From positions 1 to 36,247 of the forward strand of contig JAURIG010000008.1 of assembly GCA_030832905.1 (NCBI GenBank): 36,247 bases of DNA, written 5' to 3'. This DNA is from Bacteroidota bacterium. GTDB lineage: Bacteria; Bacteroidota; Bacteroidia; NS11-12g; UBA955. This document shows, in pieces, positions 18,041-26,348 of this stretch (position 1 is the stretch's first letter; each line of letters starts with the position of its first letter). The notes under the pieces are model-generated. The model was not told the DNA's origin. It worked only from the letters and a program-made list of their open reading frames with translations, and made no database searches. Both the position numbers and the translations under genes were made by a program.

Positions 18041-21000
18041 ATGCTTATGAGCAGAAAAATTACCCTATCGCTTTTGGTTTTCTTTGCAGTTACCCTTCAA
18101 TCTTTAAAGGCACAACAATGGTTGGGCAGAACCACAGGCAATTATTCTGGCACTTATGGATTATATAACAATGCCGCTTCAATAGCAGATTCAAAATACA
18201 AGTATTATTTCAATTTTTGGGGTAGAGGCGTCAATTTCTACAACAACTATTTGACTTATAACGCGCCCCTCAAACTTAACCATTGGGCCAATGACAATGT
18301 GTACGCCATGGGTTACAAAGACTACACAGGTAAAATGCAAATGGGCAATGATTGGTTCTTAGAAAACCTCAATGGCAAAGACAAACAATTCAGTTTTAAC
18401 CAAGATATTTGGGGGCCTGCATTTTTATTCCCTGTAGGTCCAAAATGGCAAATGTCTGTGAACACCAGACAACGCTCTGGCTTGCAATTTTTTGGCTTGC
18501 CTGAAGCGGTTGCAAGACTGGCTAAAAATGGCATAGACAGCGGATCCAGTGCGCAAATCAACAAAGCCTTTTCTGCCAATGCACAAACCTATCAAGAATT
18601 GAGTTTTACTTTGGGTGGTAACATCATCAAAAACAAACACCATGATTTTAATATAGGCGCTACCCTAAAATTCATAAGAGGCTTGGGGGCCGCTTATGTC
18701 TATTCTGATCAATTCAACATCAATGGTCTAAGTCAAAACGCAGCATCAATCAACGGTAATTTAAATTACGGCGCAACAGACGACAATTCAGTGATTGCAC
18801 CTTACAACAATCCTTATGGCTTATTCAGTTTGAATTCAAGAGGTGCAGGTTTAGGCATTGACTTAGGAATGAATTACACCTTCAGAAAAGACGAACTCAG
18901 ACACAAAGGGAACTATAATATTACCCCTTGGTGGTATTGCGATTTAAACGATAGAAAAAGCGACTATGATTTCAAAATCAGTGCTGCTTTGAATGATATA
19001 GGTGGCATTAGATACAATCGCCACAGCAATGCCTATGCATATGCATCTAGCGTTGGCAATGTTGTAAATACCAGCAGCAGTGTTTTAAATGGCTTCAACC
19101 AATACCAACAAGTAGGCTTTGATAGTGTTAATGCAGTATTTGACGCCTTATCTGCCAGCAAAACCAGTGGCTTTAAAACAGGTCTACCAACAGCCTTAAA
19201 TTTACAAATGGACTTCAGATTGAAGCGCAATGTCTATATGAATATTTTCTGGAATCAGAACTTAAGAGCCATTAATACCGCTGGCTTGAGAAGTACTTCG
19301 ATGTTGTCTTTCATTCCTCGCTACGAGTCAAGAGGCTTTGAATTCAGTATGCCAATTACCATTTCAGAAAACTACCAAAACTTATACATAGGCGCATATA
19401 CTAGAATTGGGCCCTTCTTTTTTGGCAGCGATAATTTAGGCGGCCTATTGAATGTAGCGTCTAATGCTCAGTTCATGGGCGCAGACATTTACGGTGGTAT
19501 AGCCATGGGCATAGGCTTTTGTGGCACCTTGTATAAAAACCCAGTTGACCCAGTTTATATTGATACGGTTAAACAACGTGATACCATTAAATTGGTAACT
19601 CATGACACAACCATTATCATCAAACAAAAAACCGACACTGTATTTGTTCAAAAAACCACCAATAAGCAATTAAGCGACAAAGAGAATGAGTTGAAACAAA
19701 AAGAACAAGTATTGATTAAGCGTCAGGCGGAATTAGACGCCCGTGAAAAAACCTTAAACACAAAGAATACCACTACGCCAGTAGATTGCGGTCCTCAAAT
19801 TAAAATCCTTAAAGATGAAAATACCATCTTAAAAAATAAAATCAACGAACAAGATCAATCCATAGTTCAGCTCAATCAAAAGATCAATGAACTTACTGTA
19901 ATCAAAGTTAATCTTCAAAACAAATGCAATGAAGACAAAGTCAAAACAGATGCTGAAATTGCTCGATTAAACAACGAATTAAACAAAGCTAAACAACAAC
20001 AATTAGCCCTAGAATCTGAAGTAGCTATTTTGAAAAAAGCGGCTGCTAACAAAACAGATGCAACTGTATTAAAAGGCACAGATGCTGAAAAATTAGCCCA
20101 AGTCAATAAACAAAATGACAGCTTGAAATTGCGCATCCTATACCTTCAAAACGATATAGATTTGTGTAAAAAGACCAGTAATACCAATCAATCTAAAACC
20201 CAAAACGACGCCAAAGTTTACCAAAATAGAATTGACAGCTTACAAGGCGTTGTTAAAATCAGATTGGCAGACATAGACTTGTGTAAGAAAAATGCAGAAC
20301 TTGAAAAGGCCAAAATTCAAAACGATGCTAAAATCGCTCAGAAAAAAGCGGATAGCTTACAATTAGTTCTAAATCAAAAAACCACTGAGCTTGACAATTG
20401 TAAAAAGTCTGGTACCCAAAACAACGCTGAGGTTCAAAAGTTAAAAAATTGCGAAGACGAAAACGCCAATCTAAAACTTGAAATGCAAGCCATGAGCAAA
20501 ACCATTGGTCAGCTCAACACTAAGAATTACGCTCTATCATACAAAGTTGATAGTTTAATGGCGGCCTTAAAAGACTGCAGTAAAAACAACAGCAATACCA
20601 ACAATAATACGGATGCTGAATTGCTTAAAAAATGTTTGGAGGCGCAAACACAATTACAAAATGAGATCAGTCAAAATAAGGCGCTCTTAGCTGCTAAAAA
20701 CAATAGCATAGACAGCCTGAATAAAATCATTGCCACTCAAAAGCAACAACAGGTTGAATTGAATGCACAAATCAGTAAACTGAACTCAGACATCAGCCAA
20801 TTAAAAAACAATTCTAGCAATTGCGATGAGTTACAAAAACAATTAGATGCTAAAACAGCTGAATTAAGTAAACTTAAAACCGATTACAACAATTTAGATG
20901 CTCAATTCAAAAAGTTGAATAGCCAATTTGAAGAGTACAAAGTAGAGTACAACTATTGGGTTAAACAAAGTCAAAAATGCAGCGCTCAACTTGATAGTTG

Positions 21001-21322
21001 TAAGAAAGGCCTATACAACACCAATACCGAGCCTGGCAGTGGCGATGGTGCAGGCAGCAGCTCTGGCAGTGGCAATAATGGTGGGCCATTACAAGGCGAC
21101 AACAAAGTGCTAACGCCTGATCCTAATACTCAAAGCAATCGCGGTGTTGAAGTGGGCGGAAGAATCATCAATGTATTAAACCAAGGGGTATTCAGTTCAG
21201 GCAATACTGTTAAAACCACTTCTAACACCCCTAAAGTGAATACCAGCAACACCAATACCAGCAATAAACCTGTAACTCCAAATAACAATCCCATTCAAAA
21301 CAATGGGGTAATTGCAAGATGA
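18041..21322 (+). CDS. DUF5723-like outer-membrane beta-barrel protein with long C-terminal coiled coil
   Basis: 1093 aa; signal peptide ending LKAQ; N-terminal ~500 aa barrel-like (WLGRTTGNYSGTYGLYNNAASIADSKYKYYFNFWG...); ~450 aa of heptad-like K/E/Q/N-rich sequence with periodic Cys; Gly/Ser/Asn-rich tail. Confidence 0.75.
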   Translation: MLMSRKITLSLLVFFAVTLQSLKAQQWLGRTTGNYSGTYGLYNNAASIADSKYKYYFNFWGRGVNFYNNYLTYNAPLKLNHWANDNVYAMGYKDYTGKMQMGNDWFLENLNGKDKQFSFNQDIWGPAFLFPVGPKWQMSVNTRQRSGLQFFGLPEAVARLAKNGIDSGSSAQINKAFSANAQTYQELSFTLGGNIIKNKHHDFNIGATLKFIRGLGAAYVYSDQFNINGLSQNAASINGNLNYGATDDNSVIAPYNNPYGLFSLNSRGAGLGIDLGMNYTFRKDELRHKGNYNITPWWYCDLNDRKSDYDFKISAALNDIGGIRYNRHSNAYAYASSVGNVVNTSSSVLNGFNQYQQVGFDSVNAVFDALSASKTSGFKTGLPTALNLQMDFRLKRNVYMNIFWNQNLRAINTAGLRSTSMLSFIPRYESRGFEFSMPITISENYQNLYIGAYTRIGPFFFGSDNLGGLLNVASNAQFMGADIYGGIAMGIGFCGTLYKNPVDPVYIDTVKQRDTIKLVTHDTTIIIKQKTDTVFVQKTTNKQLSDKENELKQKEQVLIKRQAELDAREKTLNTKNTTTPVDCGPQIKILKDENTILKNKINEQDQSIVQLNQKINELTVIKVNLQNKCNEDKVKTDAEIARLNNELNKAKQQQLALESEVAILKKAAANKTDATVLKGTDAEKLAQVNKQNDSLKLRILYLQNDIDLCKKTSNTNQSKTQNDAKVYQNRIDSLQGVVKIRLADIDLCKKNAELEKAKIQNDAKIAQKKADSLQLVLNQKTTELDNCKKSGTQNNAEVQKLKNCEDENANLKLEMQAMSKTIGQLNTKNYALSYKVDSLMAALKDCSKNNSNTNNNTDAELLKKCLEAQTQLQNEISQNKALLAAKNNSIDSLNKIIATQKQQQVELNAQISKLNSDISQLKNNSSNCDELQKQLDAKTAELSKLKTDYNNLDAQFKKLNSQFEEYKVEYNYWVKQSQKCSAQLDSCKKGLYNTNTEPGSGDGAGSSSGSGNNGGPLQGDNKVLTPDPNTQSNRGVEVGGRIINVLNQGVFSSGNTVKTTSNTPKVNTSNTNTSNKPVTPNNNPIQNNGVIAR
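20114..20401 (+). repeat. 39-aa (117-bp) cysteine-phased protein repeat inside the coiled coil
   Basis: Cys codons of DLC/DLC/DNC at 20165, 20282, 20399, each 117 bp apart; shared QNDAK and DSL(Q/K) positions. Confidence 0.8.
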
Positions 21323-21324
21323 TT

Positions 21325-21354
21325 TTGCAAAATTGAATTTTCAGCTTATATTTG
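21325..21354 (+). promoter_or_regulatory. Bacteroidota-type promoter of rimP-nusA
   Basis: TTG (21325-21327), 19-nt spacer, TATATTTG (21347-21354). Confidence 0.75.
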
Positions 21355-21379
21355 CGTCAGATTTTATTTGAACTGTTGA

Positions 21380-21400
21380 TGAGGGGCCTAAAGCCCCTCA
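21380..21400 (+). promoter_or_regulatory. Leader hairpin upstream of rimP
   Basis: TGAGGGGC-CTAAA-GCCCCTCA, perfect 8-bp stem within the ~50-nt predicted 5' UTR, 10 nt before ATG. Confidence 0.7.
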
Positions 21401-21410
21401 CTTGTTATAT

Positions 21411-21875
21411 ATGAGTGTAGATTCTATTTTAAACCAAATTGTTGAGCAAGTGTTGCAAGAATACCCGCATGTATTCTTAGTAAAAGCTAAACACCACCAA
21501 AACCATCATGAATACATCATTGATGGCGACCAACTATTAGGCATATACGACATCTCTGAAATCAGCAGATCCATTAATCACAAAGCCGATGAACAGCTCC
21601 CAGAAGCCCATTACGAATTAGATGTATGCTCTCCTGGTGCTGACAGCGATATCGTTCTGCTCAGACAATTGCCGAAACATGTTGGCAGATCATTCAGCGT
21701 GGTTTTAAATGATGAAACCAGCTTCAATGGTCAATTGAGCGAGGTGAATGGCGATTTAGTCGTGTTCAAACCTGAGCGTCCAAAAAACAAAAAACAAGCA
21801 GCAGAAGTGCCTGAAACCATTTCTGTTCCATTTAACAACATACATAAAGCCCACATAATTTTATCATTCAAATGA
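21411..21875 (+). CDS. rimP: Ribosome maturation factor RimP
   Basis: ATG at 21411 preferred. YELDVCSPGADSDIVLLRQLPKHVGRSFSVVLNDETSFNGQLSEVNGDLVVF, directly upstream of nusA. Confidence 0.9.
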   Translation: MSVDSILNQIVEQVLQEYPHVFLVKAKHHQNHHEYIIDGDQLLGIYDISEISRSINHKADEQLPEAHYELDVCSPGADSDIVLLRQLPKHVGRSFSVVLNDETSFNGQLSEVNGDLVVFKPERPKNKKQAAEVPETISVPFNNIHKAHIILSFK

Positions 21876-23128
21876 CATCACAACAAGTGCTTACAGTAAG
21901 AGGATTAGTTGATTCCTTTGCTGAATTTAAAGAGTTCAAGAACATTGACAAAGCAACAATGATGCGTGTTCTAGAAGAGGTCTTCAGAAACATGCTAAAA
22001 AAACGCTATGGTGAAGAAGCTAAATTTGACATCATCATTAACACAGATCAAGGTGACCTTGAAATTTACCGCAACCGTTTAATCGTTGACGACGGTGAAG
22101 TAGAAGATGAAAACACTCAAATCAGTATCACTGATGCTCGTAATATTGAACCAGATTACGAAATCGGTGAAGAAGCGATTGACCAAGTGCCAATGGACTT
22201 CTTTGGCCGTAGAAATATCTTAGCTGCTCGTCAAACCTTAATGACCAAAGTATTGGAATTGGAAAAAGACGAATTGTTCAGAAAATACACTGACCGTGTT
22301 GGCGAAATCATGACAGGTGAAGTGTATCAAATCTGGAAAAAAGAAATCATGGTATTGGACGATGAGGGCAACGAATTGTTATTGCCTAAAAACGAAATGA
22401 TCCCTGCTGATTTCTACAAAAAAGGTGAAACTGTTAAAGCCATTGTGCACGAAGTGAATATGATCAATGGATCACCTAAAATCATTTTATCAAGAACCTC
22501 TCCTGTGTTCCTTGAAAAATTAATGGAATTAGAAGTACCTGAAATTCTTGACGGTTTAATCACCATTAAGAAAATTGTTAGAGAGCCAGGTGAAAGAGCA
22601 AAAATTGCAGTTGAAAGCTACGATGACCGTATTGACCCAGTAGGTGCTTGTGTTGGTATGAAAGGTAGCAGAATTCACGGTATCGTTAGAGAATTAAGAA
22701 ATGAAAACATTGACGTGATCAACTTCACTACAAATACTTCATTGTTCATTCAAAGAGCCTTAAATCCGGCCAAAATTTCATCAATCAGCATTGATGACAA
22801 CACTAAGAAAGCCAATGTATTCTTAAGCCCTGATCAAGTTAGTTTAGCGATTGGTAAAGGTGGTTTCAACATCAGATTGGCTAGCAAATTAGTTGGATAC
22901 GACATTGAAGTCTACAGAGAAGATGTTGAGTTTGATGACTCTGACATTGACTTAGAAGAATTTGCTGACGAAATCGATGGCTGGATCATTGATGAACTTA
23001 AAGCCATTGGTTTAGATACTGCCAAAGCTGTATTAGGTTTATCTAATGAAGATCTAGTGAACAGAACAGAACTTGAAGAAGAAACCGTTGTTGAGATCAA
23101 AAAGATCTTACAAGCTGAGTTTGAATAA
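21872..23128 (+). CDS. nusA: Transcription termination/antitermination protein NusA
   Basis: 418 aa; S1/KH regions: VESYDDRIDPVGACVGMKGSRIHGIVRELRNENIDVINF, LSPDQVSLAIGKGGFNIRLASKLVGYDIEVY; ATGA overlap with rimP stop. Confidence 0.97.
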   Translation: MTSQQVLTVRGLVDSFAEFKEFKNIDKATMMRVLEEVFRNMLKKRYGEEAKFDIIINTDQGDLEIYRNRLIVDDGEVEDENTQISITDARNIEPDYEIGEEAIDQVPMDFFGRRNILAARQTLMTKVLELEKDELFRKYTDRVGEIMTGEVYQIWKKEIMVLDDEGNELLLPKNEMIPADFYKKGETVKAIVHEVNMINGSPKIILSRTSPVFLEKLMELEVPEILDGLITIKKIVREPGERAKIAVESYDDRIDPVGACVGMKGSRIHGIVRELRNENIDVINFTTNTSLFIQRALNPAKISSISIDDNTKKANVFLSPDQVSLAIGKGGFNIRLASKLVGYDIEVYREDVEFDDSDIDLEEFADEIDGWIIDELKAIGLDTAKAVLGLSNEDLVNRTELEEETVVEIKKILQAEFE

Positions 23129-23146
23129 TTCAATTTTGACCATACG

Positions 23147-23180
23147 AAAAAAGCCGCTTCAATTGAAGCGGCTTTTTTTT
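23147..23180. terminator. Bidirectional terminator between nusA and moxR
   Basis: AAAAAAGCCGCTTCAATTGAAGCGGCTTTTTT perfect palindrome; T-run overlaps the moxR stop (23179-23181). Confidence 0.9.
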
Positions 23181-24132
23181 ATAATAGATCTTTAATAATG
23201 GACTCAATGGAGATGCCCTCTGCTTCAGCTTTGTAATTCTTGACTAATCTGTGTCTTAAAACAGGAATAGCAATGGCTCTAACGTCTTCAATGTCTGGCG
23301 ATAACTTGCCATTCAATAAGGCATGGCACTTAGCCCCTAAGACTAAGAACTGACCTGCTCTTGGACCAGCACCATAGGCAATCAAATCATTCACTCTTGG
23401 ACCGGCTAATGCCGTATTAGGTCTTGTTTTGCTGACCAAATTCACAGCATATTCTACCACATTATCAGCGATTGGTACTTTTCTGACCAAGTCTTGGAAA
23501 GCTAATATTTCTTGAGCATTAATGATTTTCTGAATGGTATGTTGTTGAGCATTGGTGGTTTGCTTAACAATTTGTACCTCTTCTTGAAAACTTGGATAGT
23601 CTAAAACCAAATTCAACATAAAACGGTCGAGTTGAGCTTCTGGCAATGGATAGGTGCCTTCTTGCTCAATCGGATTCTGAGTTGCCAATACAAAGAATGG
23701 CAAATCTAATGCATAGGATTTACCGCCTACAGTCACATGCCTTTCTTGCATGGCTTCTAATAATGCTGCCTGTGTTTTTGGCGGTGTACGGTTGATTTCA
23801 TCCGCCAATACAATATTGGCAAACAAAGGCCCTTTTATGAATTTAAATTGTCGTGTTTCGTCAATAATTTCATTGCCGGTAATGTCACCCGGCATTAAAT
23901 CAGGCGTGAATTGGATGCGGTTAAATTTCAAATCCAACACATCTGATATGGTTTTAATCAATAGGGTTTTAGCCAATCCAGGCACACCAACTAACAACGC
24001 GTGGCTGTTGCAAAACAATGCCGTCAAAACCCCATTTACAGCTTCTGATTGACCAACTATGACCTTGGCAATCTCTGCTTGAATCTGTTGGTGTTTGTGA
24101 TGAAATTTTTCTGCGCTCGCTAAATCGCTCAT
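23179..24132 (-). CDS. MoxR family AAA+ ATPase
   Basis: Likely start MSDLASAEKF at 24132. VGVPGLAKTLLIKTISDVL Walker A, ADEINRTPPKTQAALLEAMQERHVT Walker B, ATQNPIEQEGTYPLPEAQLDRF. Confidence 0.95.
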   Translation of the reverse strand: MSDLASAEKFHHKHQQIQAEIAKVIVGQSEAVNGVLTALFCNSHALLVGVPGLAKTLLIKTISDVLDLKFNRIQFTPDLMPGDITGNEIIDETRQFKFIKGPLFANIVLADEINRTPPKTQAALLEAMQERHVTVGGKSYALDLPFFVLATQNPIEQEGTYPLPEAQLDRFMLNLVLDYPSFQEEVQIVKQTTNAQQHTIQKIINAQEILAFQDLVRKVPIADNVVEYAVNLVSKTRPNTALAGPRVNDLIAYGAGPRAGQFLVLGAKCHALLNGKLSPDIEDVRAIAIPVLRHRLVKNYKAEAEGISIESIIKDLL

Positions 24133-24134
24133 AA

Positions 24135-25508
24135 TTAAGGTTTTTTTGCTGTCACCCAATCATTAAAATAGTCGCATTGGATGTAATGGTTATCAATTGA
24201 AATAAAGGTTTCTTTTCTTTTATTTTCAGACCAAATATCCAATTGCTTTGACTTCTTTTCATCAAGTGCCATGGCTTGTATTCTTTGCCAATCCTGTTCC
24301 AAATTAGCCACGTGTGGTTTGGTTTCTGATTGCAAATACAAGACTCTGAAATAAGGACTACCATCTTGCGCGTAACCTGTTTGAGGCTCACTATAGGTGC
24401 CTACTTTCATATTGCTGACAGTGGCAGCCATAGCCTTATCAAGATAATCAAATGGTATGCGTTGAGAGCCAATATTAGGGTCAGTAAAAAAGCCACAATT
24501 CATTTTGGTTTCCTCATCCTCAGAATACAATTTAACTGCCTCACAAAAGGTCATTTTCTTTTCGGTTAAAACCGTTACAATGCTATCGATTTTGTTTTTA
24601 GCTAAATCGTAATCTGCATCAATTAATTTAGGTCGAATGAGAATGTGTCTTACCATTACCTTTTCGCCGCGTTTATCCACCAATTTTAAAATATGAAAAC
24701 CGTATTTGGTTTCTATTACTTCTGAAACACTGTCTTTCTTGAGCATAAATGCTGCACGTTCAAATTCTGGCACCATTTCACTGCGACCAAACTCAGGCAA
24801 TAAACCGCCCTGCACTTTGCTGCCTGGGTCCTCAGAATAGATACCAGCTAAACGCGAAAAACTCTCTCCACTTAATACTCTATCGCGCAATTCAAGCACT
24901 TGTTCGTAAGCAATCTCCTTAGCCTCTTTGGAATACTTTGGATTGATCACAATTTGACCGATCTCTACCTCAGATGACATAAAAGGCAAACTGTCTTCAG
25001 GCATTGAATGGTAATAGTCTCTAACCTCCTTTGGGGTAATTTTAATATTGCTTTTAATGTTTTGCTCCATGCGCTCAAGCAACATTTGATTTTTAACCTT
25101 AGGGAAGATTTGTTTCTTATAGGCTTCTATACTCATACCAAGGTATTTTTCAACGTTGGCCTTGCTGTTCATTTGTCTCTCAAAGAAGCGAATATTATTG
25201 TCTATTCTGTCGTTCACATCATTGTCAGCAACAGGAATACTATCGATTTCTGCTTGGTGAATCAACATCTTGTCTATGAGTAATTTTTGCAACAACTGAC
25301 ATTTAACCGAATTGGTCACTTGAATTTCAGGATCCAATTGAGAAATTAGAATGTCTAATTCAGATCTTAAAACTGGCGTGTTGCCCACCACAGCAATGAC
25401 TTCATCAATGATCAATTTATTTTGAGCTTGAGACTGCATGCCGATTAGAGCCAACAGCAAAAGCATTATATATGGTTTAATTCCTTGTTTAATCATTTTT
25501 GTTTCCAT
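24135..25508 (-). CDS. SurA-like periplasmic peptidyl-prolyl cis-trans isomerase
   Basis: 457 aa; signal peptide; IDEVIAVVGNTPVLRSELDI SurA-N motif, parvulin motifs GGLLPEFGRSEMVPEFERAAF and RHILIRP. Confidence 0.92.
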   Translation of the reverse strand: METKMIKQGIKPYIMLLLLALIGMQSQAQNKLIIDEVIAVVGNTPVLRSELDILISQLDPEIQVTNSVKCQLLQKLLIDKMLIHQAEIDSIPVADNDVNDRIDNNIRFFERQMNSKANVEKYLGMSIEAYKKQIFPKVKNQMLLERMEQNIKSNIKITPKEVRDYYHSMPEDSLPFMSSEVEIGQIVINPKYSKEAKEIAYEQVLELRDRVLSGESFSRLAGIYSEDPGSKVQGGLLPEFGRSEMVPEFERAAFMLKKDSVSEVIETKYGFHILKLVDKRGEKVMVRHILIRPKLIDADYDLAKNKIDSIVTVLTEKKMTFCEAVKLYSEDEETKMNCGFFTDPNIGSQRIPFDYLDKAMAATVSNMKVGTYSEPQTGYAQDGSPYFRVLYLQSETKPHVANLEQDWQRIQAMALDEKKSKQLDIWSENKRKETFISIDNHYIQCDYFNDWVTAKKP

Positions 25509-26344
25509 TTGATTTTACCGCTAGACTGAGCCGATTTTAACAACTCTGCTTCATGGTCCTTTAAGAACGTCAGCTTTCTTTGGTAAAGTATAATGTCGCG
25601 TATTTTATCTTTCTCAAATTCAATTGGCGACAAAGCATCTTTAATTCTAAAATCAGTTATGTAAAGTAAATACAACATACCGTTTTCCTCCAAGCTAATG
25701 AATTTATTGTTGTGTAAAAACCTTTGCTGATTGTAGTTTTCATCAAGCGGGATTTCTTTAACGATGTCATCAAGGTATAGCCAGTTGCTATCAATCGAGA
25801 AGTTTTCAGCTTGTTTTTCGGCATAGGTTTGAAGAAGCTGATCATTCTCTGGAGAAGGATTTTGCATCCACTTTTTGAGTTTGTTTAAGTCCGCTTTTTT
25901 CTTGTCGATCTTTACATATCTGATTTTAACAATATTCTTCTTCAATTGAAAAATTGTATTGTTTTGATTGTAGTAATCAGAAATGGCTTGCTCTGAAACG
26001 CCTGTGTCAAGCTTTTGCTTGATTAAGGCCTGCTGGTAATCATAAATCAATAGCGTGTTTTTGTACTCCTCTATCAACTGGTCTTTATTTTTTTGCTCTT
26101 CCGATAGGGTAGCTTCAGCAGCCTCTAAAATCACTTCGCGTTCTATCCATTTTTGAATGTAAGCATTCAACAGGGCTGAACTATCAGCAGTTTTAATTGC
26201 GGTTAATTCCTGAGGCAATTCAGACTTGAGCAATTGTTTACCATTGTATTCAGCTACAACCTCAGCGCTATTAGCTTGTTTGCCTTGCTGTTTACAAGCA
26301 AAGAAAGTTGAGGCTAAAACACAATATAAAACGAGCGCTCTCAA
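25493..26344 (-). CDS. Putative lipoprotein, divergent SurA-N/PpiC-like
   Basis: 283 aa; lipobox STFFACKQ; VVAEYNGKQLLKSELPQEL; helical EAATLSEEQKNKDQLIEEYKNTLLIYDYQQALIKQKL; between two PpiC genes. Confidence 0.75.
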   Translation of the reverse strand: MRALVLYCVLASTFFACKQQGKQANSAEVVAEYNGKQLLKSELPQELTAIKTADSSALLNAYIQKWIEREVILEAAEATLSEEQKNKDQLIEEYKNTLLIYDYQQALIKQKLDTGVSEQAISDYYNQNNTIFQLKKNIVKIRYVKIDKKKADLNKLKKWMQNPSPENDQLLQTYAEKQAENFSIDSNWLYLDDIVKEIPLDENYNQQRFLHNNKFISLEENGMLYLLYITDFRIKDALSPIEFEKDKIRDIILYQRKLTFLKDHEAELLKSAQSSGKIKWKQK

Positions 26345-26348
26345 TGGA

